From the NCBI GenBank assembly GCA_051003795.1, contig JBPCKZ010000201.1:1-64000 (forward strand): a stretch of DNA of 64,000 bases, in the 5' to 3' direction. The translations under genes and the position numbers were made by a program. The stretch comes from JALYXS01 sp051003795 (GTDB lineage Bacteria > Acidobacteriota > Terriglobia > Bryobacterales > Bryobacteraceae). A model generated the notes under the pieces. The model worked only from the letters and a program-made list of their open reading frames with translations, searched no databases and had not been told where the DNA came from. This document shows, piece by piece, positions 1 through 6,952 of the stretch (the first letter of the stretch is position 1; every line of letters begins with the position of its first letter).

Positions 1-257
1 CGAGCCATCCGTTCGGCAATGCCGGGCGCAACAGCGCGCGGGCGACGCCGATTAATCAGATGGATCTCGGGGTTGACAAGAATTTCCGTTTGCCGCGCGA
101 AGGAATGCGGCTGCAGTTCCGGTCGGAATTCTTCAATCTGTTCAATCACACGAATTTTCAGGCGGCCAATCCGGATCGCGCCAGCGCTTCGTTTGGGACG
201 ATTCGGAGCACGTTTCCTCCGAGGCAAATCCAGTTCGCGCTCAAGCTGATTTTCTGA
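1..257 (+). CDS. TonB-dependent receptor (Oar-like), C-terminal fragment cut by window edge
   Basis: The frame is open from the window edge (codon phase begins at base 3) to a stop at 257. It encodes the last ~84 residues of an outer-membrane beta-barrel. The motifs FGNAGRN, FRSEFFNLFNHTNF and a terminal FALKLIF ending in an aromatic residue are typical of the Oar-like carboxypeptidase-regulatory TonB receptors abundant in Acidobacteria. The terminal Phe is the usual BAM signal. The N-terminal CarboxypepD_reg and plug domains lie outside the window. A related but broken receptor lies at 11821-15505. Confidence 0.85.
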   Translation, partial: SHPFGNAGRNSARATPINQMDLGVDKNFRLPREGMRLQFRSEFFNLFNHTNFQAANPDRASASFGTIRSTFPPRQIQFALKLIF

Positions 258-262
258 GTTGC

Positions 263-859
263 CTATAACAAATCGGCTGCGCGCACCGAAGCGTCGCCGG
301 CGGCGAGCGGAGCGGCCGGCTCGTCTTCACTGAAGGCCGTAATCGATCGATAAACCCCGCCGGCGGGCTGCCGGTGAACAATCATGCGGCGGCCCTTTAT
401 ATCGAGGACCCAATAATCCTGGATGCCGGCGCGCGCGTAGAGACTGGCTTTGCGCGCCGTATCCATCCTTAAAGTCGTATCGGAGACCTCGACCACCAGT
501 ACGATATCCTCGGGATCTGCCTTGCCCGTAAACTTGTCATATGGCCGGTTCAGCACGACGGCGTCCGGTTCGGGATCGCTATAACGAGTATCCGCGCGCG
601 CAAGATGGATCGATGGCTCTTGCAGTACTCGCCCCTCGGCGAAGATCCGGTTCAGCCAGCGGCACAGCAGCATGACCGCAAGCATATGAGGGTGGTTTTT
701 GCTCACCTTTTCGATTAACTCGCCTTCGAGAAGTTCGTATCGCTGTGCATCGAGAATGCCCGAATTCACCAGAAGGTCGCATTCCTCGCGCGTCCATTTT
801 TTCCGCTGAACGGGTTCACTGTCCGCTGCGGCGAGAGGTTCGCTAATAGCTACCGGCAT
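263..859 (-). CDS. Uma2 family (DUF820) PD-(D/E)XK nuclease-fold protein
   Basis: A 198-residue protein with the Uma2/DUF820 signature: an N-terminal YELLEGELIEK helix, then PEPDAVV, VLVVEVSDTTL, and K-x-x-LYARAGIQDYWVLD. The core Asp of PEPD and Glu of VEVSD correspond to the catalytic acids of the PD-(D/E)XK fold. The family is common in cyanobacteria and Acidobacteria and its cellular role is unsettled. The ATG at 859 faces the divergent gene at 902 across only 42 bp. It converges on the receptor tail that ends at 257. Length is normal for the family (~190-200). Confidence 0.88.
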   Translation of the reverse strand: MPVAISEPLAAADSEPVQRKKWTREECDLLVNSGILDAQRYELLEGELIEKVSKNHPHMLAVMLLCRWLNRIFAEGRVLQEPSIHLARADTRYSDPEPDAVVLNRPYDKFTGKADPEDIVLVVEVSDTTLRMDTARKASLYARAGIQDYWVLDIKGRRMIVHRQPAGGVYRSITAFSEDEPAAPLAAGDASVRAADLL

Positions 860-901
860 TAGCCCATTATCGCGTACCGTTTTGATGTAAGCTGTGAGGC
901 T

Positions 902-1333
902 ATGAACAAATGGTTCTGGATTCTCCTCTCATCGGCCGCGGTGCTCACGGCGGCGGAAACCAATTCGAAATCGGAAAAAGAAGTGCTCGCCGCGATGGAC
1001 GCTTGGAAGCAGGCTACCCTGCACAAGGATCGCGCGGCCCTCGAAAAGCTGCTCGGGGACGACTTGACTTACAGCCATTCCAGCGCGATGACACAGAGCA
1101 AGGCCGAGGTGCTGGATTCCGTCATGAATGGTAAGTCAACCGCCGAGGCGATCGACTTCAAGAGCACGACCGTTCGCGTTTACGGCAACACCGCGGTGGT
1201 GAAAGGCGACGTGGATATCACCAACAACACTGACGGCAAAAGCACGACGGCGCACTTGAATATTTTGCACGTGTGGGTGAAAGGATCGCACGGCTGGCAG
1301 ATGGTGGCGCGGCAAGCGACGCGGCTCCCATAG
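902..1333 (+). CDS. Secreted NTF2/SnoaL-like (DUF4440-type) protein
   Basis: A 143-residue protein. The first ~18 residues (MNKWFWILLSSAAVLTAA) form a short signal peptide. The rest is a single cystatin-like alpha+beta cone: a helix AAMDAWKQATLHKDRAALEKLLGDDLTYSH, then strands around VYGNTAVVKGDV and LHVWVKGSHGWQMVARQATRLP. The Trp-Gln-Met-Val-Ala-Arg ending is typical of DUF4440/SnoaL_3 proteins, which act as small ligand-binding or hydrolase scaffolds of unknown substrate. No catalytic residues can be assigned. It converges on the metallophosphoesterase gene two bases downstream. Confidence 0.8.
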   Translation: MNKWFWILLSSAAVLTAAETNSKSEKEVLAAMDAWKQATLHKDRAALEKLLGDDLTYSHSSAMTQSKAEVLDSVMNGKSTAEAIDFKSTTVRVYGNTAVVKGDVDITNNTDGKSTTAHLNILHVWVKGSHGWQMVARQATRLP

Positions 1334-1335
1334 CG

Positions 1336-2154
1336 TCAGGCATCGGCCCGCAGCCAGCCGCGCTCCGTCCGCAGGAAAGGTTCGGGAACGGATGGCCGGA
1401 ATCGCCCTTCACCCGGAGTCCATTCGAAGCGCGTCACATCGATCCGGTCGCGCACGATCTCAATCGAATTAAATGAGTTGCATTCGCCCCGGCCGCGCGT
1501 CGAAGTGGCCGTCCCCGCCTGAATAATCAGGGCCGAATGTCCATGAGCGTGATAGCGATGGATTGTGTCGCCCGAATAAGTCACGTGCAGATGCCCCGCG
1601 AGGAACAGATCTGCGCCGCAGCCCGCGAGCGATTTCATGGCGATTCGCGAACGTCCCACCAGCGATCCGCGTTCGGCAACACCCGCCGGCAGATCGAACG
1701 GATGATGCGTTACGACGATACGCACAATCGCCCGATCCAGCGGACAGAGGCGTTTTTCCAACCGGTCAAGCTGTCGCCGATTAATGCGGCCGCCCTTCCA
1801 TGTCAGCGATCTGGCCGTGTTCACTCCGGCGACCGCGATCTCGTCGTCCACGAAGTACGGTTCCAGATCTTCCGAGATATAGCGCCGGAATTTCTCCAGG
1901 CCCAGGACGAACCGGGCGTACACATTGTGGAGCGGAATATCGTGATTGCCGGGAATGACGATCTGCGGTTGCGGCAGTTGGCGCAAGAACGACCGCGCTT
2001 CTAGAAATTCGCTTGTGCGGGCGCGTTGCGTGAGATCCCCGGAGACGGCGACCAGGTCGGGTTTAATCCGAGCGGCCGTCTCGACCAGCGGCCGCAAGGT
2101 CGTGCGATCGACGCGACCGAAATGCACGTCGGAGAGGTGCAGGATCGTGCGCAT
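1336..2154 (-). CDS. Calcineurin-like metallophosphoesterase
   Basis: Start chosen at the ATG at 2154, which gives the family's usual beginning MRTILHLSDVHFG. This ATG overlaps the stop of the upstream gene as TAATG, so translational coupling is likely; the open frame reaches 2214 but adds only non-family residues. Metal-binding motifs run in order: DVHFG (D-x-H), SGDLTQ (GD), IPGNHD (GNHD), VVTHHPF (H) and LAGHLHVTY (GH-x-H). All dimetal ligands are present. Substrate unknown; relatives include 3',5'-cAMP phosphodiesterase (CpdA) and nucleotide or phospholipid phosphatases. It is the third gene of the trpE(G)-lipid kinase operon. Confidence 0.9.
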   Translation of the reverse strand: MRTILHLSDVHFGRVDRTTLRPLVETAARIKPDLVAVSGDLTQRARTSEFLEARSFLRQLPQPQIVIPGNHDIPLHNVYARFVLGLEKFRRYISEDLEPYFVDDEIAVAGVNTARSLTWKGGRINRRQLDRLEKRLCPLDRAIVRIVVTHHPFDLPAGVAERGSLVGRSRIAMKSLAGCGADLFLAGHLHVTYSGDTIHRYHAHGHSALIIQAGTATSTRGRGECNSFNSIEIVRDRIDVTRFEWTPGEGRFRPSVPEPFLRTERGWLRADA

Positions 2155-3032
2155 TATTTGGCAGGCCGCCTCGGAGTCAGAACTTTCAGGGCCGCCGGCC
2201 GGCTTCGATAACAAAGCGGCGTCCGCATTTTGTGCACTTCGCCATCAAGTGCCACGCTCAGCAAATTGCGCGGAGACTCGATGCGGAATTCGGCCGGCTG
2301 CATGATTTCAAAGTCGCGGTTTTCGCGCAGGTGATTGAAGAACTCCCGGACCGCCGCGGAAACCAGTGCGATCCTCCCTTCCCGGCAAGCTATCACTAGA
2401 AACAGACAGCCTCGATCGAGATGAAGTCGGGTGCCATTCGCTTTATATTCGTTGTTCCCCACGAACAGGAACGGTGTCGTGCGGCGCAGTTCCCGCGCAT
2501 CCACCAGCAGTCGGACGCTCAAGAAGGGGAATCTTCTAAACACCGACGCGAGGGCAAGCGCGAACGAAGCCCATTTCCCTAACCCGCGACGCTCATGCGC
2601 TTCCCGGAAATGCACCAGACGCGCATACACGCCTATGCTCGAGTTGTTCAAGAAAATGCGGCCATTAACCTCGCCCACGTCCACTTTGGAAATCTCGCCA
2701 TCGAGCACGATCCGGGCCGCGGCTTCCAGGTCGGGCGGAATGCCCAGATCTTTCGAGAAATGGTTCAACGTGCCCAGCGGCAGTATGCCGAGAGCCGCAT
2801 CCGTCCCCACCAACGCCGCGGCCACGGCATTGATGGTGCCATCGCCGCCGCCCGCAACCAGGACATCGCATCCACGCGCCACGGCCGCGCGGGCCAGTTC
2901 GCGTATTTCATTTCCGGCAGCCTCCACGATCTCGACCGGCGTGGGAGCAGCCTCGAAGATCCGCTCCAGCGTTTTCCGATCGCGCGCGCTCTCGCCGCCG
3001 GCTTTTTGGTTCAGGATAACGGCGATTCGCAC
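2154..3032 (-). CDS. Diacylglycerol/lipid kinase family protein (DagK_cat)
   Basis: The GTG start at 3032 gives VRIAVILNQKAGG, the canonical start of the DagK/YegS/BmrU family. A much longer open frame upstream is antisense-type noise inside trpE(G). Motifs: N-Q-K-A-G-G near the N-terminus, GGGDGTINAVAAAL (nucleotide-binding GGDGT), and LGTLNHFSKDLGIP (PLGT-N-F/H-A/S). The C-terminal half is a beta-sandwich with IGVYARLV and LDGE. The protein (292 aa) probably phosphorylates a membrane lipid such as diacylglycerol. The start lies 22 bases inside the end of trpE(G), and the stop overlaps the next ATG. Confidence 0.9.
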   Translation of the reverse strand: MRIAVILNQKAGGESARDRKTLERIFEAAPTPVEIVEAAGNEIRELARAAVARGCDVLVAGGGDGTINAVAAALVGTDAALGILPLGTLNHFSKDLGIPPDLEAAARIVLDGEISKVDVGEVNGRIFLNNSSIGVYARLVHFREAHERRGLGKWASFALALASVFRRFPFLSVRLLVDARELRRTTPFLFVGNNEYKANGTRLHLDRGCLFLVIACREGRIALVSAAVREFFNHLRENRDFEIMQPAEFRIESPRNLLSVALDGEVHKMRTPLCYRSRPAALKVLTPRRPAK

Positions 3033-5176
3033 ATTGCTCTGTTCCGTATGCCGATACGGATCGCGTTCCGCATCAGCCGCAAACCTAAATCGTCGCTGGC
3101 AGTGAGGATCGATTCCGGATGGAATTGCACGGCTTCCACGGCCAAGTCCTTGTGACGCACGCCCATGATGACGCCGTCGTCGGATTCGGCGGTCACTTCC
3201 AGGCACGACGGCAGTTTCTCGCGTCGGGCGAATAGCGAGTGATACCGTCCCACGGCGAAGCTCTCGGGCAACCCGTCGAACACGCCGGTACCGTTGTGAT
3301 GAATCAGTGAGGGCTTCCCATGCACGGGGTAATCCAGAACGCCCAACTCGCCGCCAAACGCTTCGACCACGCCTTGCAATCCCAGACACACTCCGAACAC
3401 CGGGATGCCGAGCGACACGGCGTGCTTGACCAGAGCGGGAACGCCGAAATCGACGGGGCGGCCCGGGCCTGGGGAGATCAGAATCAGGTCGGGCGCAATC
3501 TCCCGCAGCAGTTCGCGCGGAAATCCGGCGCGATACGTGACCACGTCGGCCCCGGTCTGGCGCGAGTAGTTCGCGAGGGTGTGGATGAAGCAGTCGTCGT
3601 TATCGACCAGCAACAATTTCAGTCCCGCCAATGCATTTTCCGGCCCGTCAGCAACGCTAGCAGCCGGTTCAGCCTTGCCGAGCAGGCGGAAAAATCCCGT
3701 AGCCTTCAGACGCGTCTCACGCTCTTCCGAGGCCGGATCGGAATCGTAAAGCAGCGTGGCGCCCGCGGGGTACCTGGCGATGCCATCGCGCAGATACGTC
3801 GTGCGGATGGCAATGCCCGTGTTGATGTCGCCATTCAGCGTCAACATCCCGACCGCGCCGCCGTACCAGCCCCGCGCGCTCTTTTCGAGATTCTCGATCG
3901 CGAGGGCCGCCGCCTTCTTGGGCGCGCCCACCAGCGTCACGGCCCACATATGGCTGAGGAAAGCGTCTAGCGAATCGAAGCCTTCCTTCAAGAACCCTTC
4001 TACGTGGTCCACCGTGTGATACAAGCCCGCGTACGATTCGATCAACCGCCTGCCGATCACCTTCACCGATCCCGGCTCGCACACGCGCGACTTGTCGTTC
4101 CGGTCGACGTCCGTGCACATGGTCAGCTCGGACTCTTCCTTGGTCGAATTCAGCAGCTCGCGGATATTCTTCTCGTCCTGCATCGGATCGCCCGTGCGGC
4201 GCGCGGTTCCGGCAATGGGGCAAGTTTCCACGCGCTGCCCTTCGATCCGTACAAACATCTCGGGCGACGCGCCAACCAGTTGTTCATCGCCAAACTGAAT
4301 CAGAAATTCGTAGGGGCTGGGGTTCGCCCGCTGCATCCGCTCGAACAACTCCGAGGCGCGGCCCGAGTAGGGCGTCCGGAACGTCTGTCGGAGAACCACC
4401 TCGTAGAAATCGCCGCGGCGCATTCCTTCCCGCACCGTCTCCACGTTTGCCATGTATTCGGCGGGCGTATGATCCGACGCGATCGGCCCCGGCTCGCGAT
4501 GCGAAGGCGGAGCGATCGGCGCGGCGGCGCGGTCGAGGCCGGCGGTCGAGATCCCGTTCGATTCGAAATCGTATTGAAAGCGCTCGATCTGCTCGCGCTT
4601 GCGATCCATGAAATAGATGTCGTCGCAAAGGAACAGGTGGAGATCTTTCCTGGCTTCGCGCGGCAACTTCTTCTCGATCGGCTCGAACTGGAACAGCAGG
4701 TCGTAACCAAACGCGCCGACAAACGAAAGCCGCGAATCGTTCTCGTTGCAAAACTCGTGAGTCAGCGCGCGCAGGACGGAGAATACCGACGGCTGCTTAC
4801 TGCGCTCCTCTTCTGAAAACAGCGCGGGCATCGGCTTCAGCGTCCCGCGAAGGACACCGCTTGAAAGCTCGAAGCTTTCCCAGTGCGGCTGTCCGGCGAG
4901 CACCGGATGCAGCATGCGGTTGATCCGCTCGCCGCGTTCATTGAGCGGACGGAACTCCACGTCGCGCTGGAACGAAACGAGCTCGAGCGAGGGCCGCGTC
5001 GAGACGATGTCCCATCGCGAATAGCGCCCCGGAAATTCGTAGCCCGAAGAAAGATAAACCCCTCGCACGGAATCGAGTTCGCCGAGCAGCCCGCGCAGAC
5101 CCTTGCGATAGCTGGCTTTCGATGCATGGCGGATGACGGTGATGCCGTGTGGAGTGGAATAACGGAGTTCGCGCAT
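3011..5176 (-). CDS. trpE(G): Anthranilate synthase, fused TrpE-TrpG
   Basis: A 721-residue fusion of the chorismate-binding synthase and the class I glutamine amidotransferase, as in the rhizobial TrpE(G) proteins (~730 aa). The N-terminus (LSSGYEFPGRYSRWD) matches that subtype. The chorismate domain has CPIAGTARRTGDP, DVDRNDKSRVCEPGSV and GGAVGML. The GATase domain starts at LKLLLVDNDDCF and has ISPGPGRP, GVCLGLQG (nucleophile Cys) and VQFHPES (His/Glu). It converts chorismate plus glutamine to anthranilate. A PabB-PabA fusion is the main alternative, but the N-terminal resemblance favours TrpE(G). ATG start at 5176; downstream genes overlap. Confidence 0.9.
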   Translation of the reverse strand: MRELRYSTPHGITVIRHASKASYRKGLRGLLGELDSVRGVYLSSGYEFPGRYSRWDIVSTRPSLELVSFQRDVEFRPLNERGERINRMLHPVLAGQPHWESFELSSGVLRGTLKPMPALFSEEERSKQPSVFSVLRALTHEFCNENDSRLSFVGAFGYDLLFQFEPIEKKLPREARKDLHLFLCDDIYFMDRKREQIERFQYDFESNGISTAGLDRAAAPIAPPSHREPGPIASDHTPAEYMANVETVREGMRRGDFYEVVLRQTFRTPYSGRASELFERMQRANPSPYEFLIQFGDEQLVGASPEMFVRIEGQRVETCPIAGTARRTGDPMQDEKNIRELLNSTKEESELTMCTDVDRNDKSRVCEPGSVKVIGRRLIESYAGLYHTVDHVEGFLKEGFDSLDAFLSHMWAVTLVGAPKKAAALAIENLEKSARGWYGGAVGMLTLNGDINTGIAIRTTYLRDGIARYPAGATLLYDSDPASEERETRLKATGFFRLLGKAEPAASVADGPENALAGLKLLLVDNDDCFIHTLANYSRQTGADVVTYRAGFPRELLREIAPDLILISPGPGRPVDFGVPALVKHAVSLGIPVFGVCLGLQGVVEAFGGELGVLDYPVHGKPSLIHHNGTGVFDGLPESFAVGRYHSLFARREKLPSCLEVTAESDDGVIMGVRHKDLAVEAVQFHPESILTASDDLGLRLMRNAIRIGIRNRAMCESPLS

Positions 5177-5221
5177 ACAACGACGGAAAGCGTGCCGGAA
5201 GCCTCAGAATAACATTCAAAT

Positions 5222-5337
5222 GTGGCGCGGGCACTCTTGCCTGCCGTGTCCACACTCGCGTGGACACAGGTTTTCCGCCGCTTCCAGACAAGTGTCCACA
5301 CGAGTGTGGGCACGGCAGGCAAGAGTGCCCGCGCCAC
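5222..5337. repeat. BIME-like long inverted repeat (two 46-nt arms)
   Basis: Arms 5222-5267 and 5292-5337 are reverse complements with two mismatches in 46 positions, around a 24-nt loop. Each arm also contains its own small hairpin (GTGTCCAC...GTGGACAC in the left arm), so the unit looks like two REP-type palindromes in head-to-head order. The outer sequence GTGGCGCGGGCACTC recurs at 9699-9732, showing that it is dispersed. It lies between the divergent trpE(G) and NRAMP genes. No associated RAYT transposase is visible in the window. Confidence 0.85.
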
Positions 5338-5634
5338 GTTCTGTTTCCCGATGCCCGATTCACAAAAACGGTTTGGCCGCCGCGTGGCAACTTTTGGATA
5401 GGTCGTCAGGGCTGAGCGTTAGATCGCTCGCAACCTTCTCGCGAATTTCCCGCCATTCGCTCGCCGCGTCCACCTTGTATCGGCATAATAATCCTCGTTT
5501 TTCCCGCGTTTCGGGGAATTCAGGCGCTTTATAACCTACGGCAACCTGAGCGTGGCTAGATCCCGGGACAACGGAGCATGTCGGCGCACTTCCCGCGCTT
5601 CGGAACGCTATGCTGAGTAAAACGCGCTGCGCCG
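5338..5634. other. Intergenic region, no gene seen
   Basis: This roughly 300-bp spacer precedes the NRAMP-type transporter. I looked for a yybP-ykoY (Mn) or M-box (Mg) riboswitch core and saw no convincing match. No ORF with coding character was found. It presumably contains the transporter's promoter, but no clear -35/-10 pair stands out. Confidence 0.5.
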
Positions 5635-6933
5635 ATGCCGAACGAAACTCTGCCGTACTCCGGCCCCAAGCACCCGCGGACGCGGACGCACATCGCTCCG
5701 CTGCGCGCGTTACGATTCCGTTTCATCGCCCTGTTCGCGATCCTCGGCCCGGGTTTCATCACCGCCAACGTCGATAACGATCCGGGCGGCATTCTCACCT
5801 ATTCGCAGGCGGGCGCGAAGTTCGGTTACGCGCTGCTCTGGACCTTGATCCCAACCACCGTCGCCCTCATCGTGGTGCAGGAAATGGCGGCGCGCATGGG
5901 CGCGATCACCGGCAAGGGATTGTCGGACCTCATTCGCGAGGAATTCGGGCTGCGCATGACATTTTTCACGATGGTTGTGCTGGGCATTGCGGACCTGGGG
6001 AACATTGCCGCGGAGTTTGCGGGGCTCGCGTCGGGAATGGGGATCTTCGGAATGAGCAAGTACGTCGCGGTCCCGATCGGGGCCTTGATCGTCTGGCTGG
6101 TGATCGTGCGCGGGTCTTATAAACCGGTCGAGCGGCTGATGCTGATTCTCTCGCTGATCTATTTCGCGTATCCTATTTCCGCGATTCTCGCGCACCCCGA
6201 TTGGTCGAAGGCGCTCCACGACACGGTCGTCCCGCAGTTCAGTAAAGATCCCTCGTATCTGGTGATGATCGTGGGCCTCATCGGCACAACCATTACGCCG
6301 TGGATGCAGTTCTATCTTCAGGCGTCGGTAGTGGAGAAGGGCGTCACCAAACGGGACTACGGTCTGTGCCGGGTCGACGTGATTTTGGGGTGCGTAGTCA
6401 CCGATGTAATTGCGTTCTTCATCGTGGTGGCGTGCGCGGCGACGTTCTACCATTCGAATCACCGCGAGATTACGGACGTCGGGGAAGCCGCCCGGGCGTT
6501 GGTCCCTTTCGCGGGGCGGTTCGCCTCATTGCTGTTCGCGATTGGATTAGTGAACGCCTCGTTGTTATCCGCGGCCATTTTGCCGCTGGCGACCACATAC
6601 AACATTTGCGAAGGGTTGGGCTTCGAATCGGGAATCGACCGCCGGTTTAGCGAGGCGCCGCTCTTCTATTCGCTCTACACCGCGTTGATCGTATGCGGCG
6701 CCGGATTCGTGCTGATTCCGGGGCTGCCGTTGTTGAAAGTGATCTTGTTCTCGCAGGTGGCGAATGGGATTCTGCTGCCCTTTGTCCTCACGTTCATGCT
6801 GCTACTGGTAAATAAACGGGGATTGATGGGCGAGTACCGCAATCACTTCTGGGGCAACCTGATCGCGTGGACCACGAGCGTCGTGATGATCGTCCTCACC
6901 GCTGGTTTGATCTGGACCAGTATCTACTCGTAA
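5635..6933 (+). CDS. NRAMP-family divalent metal transporter, variant binding motifs
   Basis: A 432-residue protein with about 11 membrane segments and the NRAMP/SLC11 fold. TM1 has D49-P50-G51-G52, where manganese/iron NRAMPs have DPGN. The TM6 region reads TTITPWMQFY, where canonical members have MPH with the metal-coordinating methionine. Two of the usual soft-metal ligands (Asn and Met) are therefore replaced by Gly and Thr. This pattern resembles the NRAMP-related transporters proposed to move Mg2+; that assignment is inference. The ATG at 5635 follows a 298-bp spacer beyond the palindrome, and the S9 peptidase gene follows 19 bp downstream. Confidence 0.85.
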   Translation: MPNETLPYSGPKHPRTRTHIAPLRALRFRFIALFAILGPGFITANVDNDPGGILTYSQAGAKFGYALLWTLIPTTVALIVVQEMAARMGAITGKGLSDLIREEFGLRMTFFTMVVLGIADLGNIAAEFAGLASGMGIFGMSKYVAVPIGALIVWLVIVRGSYKPVERLMLILSLIYFAYPISAILAHPDWSKALHDTVVPQFSKDPSYLVMIVGLIGTTITPWMQFYLQASVVEKGVTKRDYGLCRVDVILGCVVTDVIAFFIVVACAATFYHSNHREITDVGEAARALVPFAGRFASLLFAIGLVNASLLSAAILPLATTYNICEGLGFESGIDRRFSEAPLFYSLYTALIVCGAGFVLIPGLPLLKVILFSQVANGILLPFVLTFMLLLVNKRGLMGEYRNHFWGNLIAWTTSVVMIVLTAGLIWTSIYS

Positions 6934-6952
6934 GCGCGTTAAAATACGGCCC

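Noticed and set aside
5338..5634. Manganese or magnesium riboswitch before the NRAMP gene
   Set aside because: Neither yybP-ykoY nor M-box core sequences could be recognised by eye. A covariance-model search would settle it.
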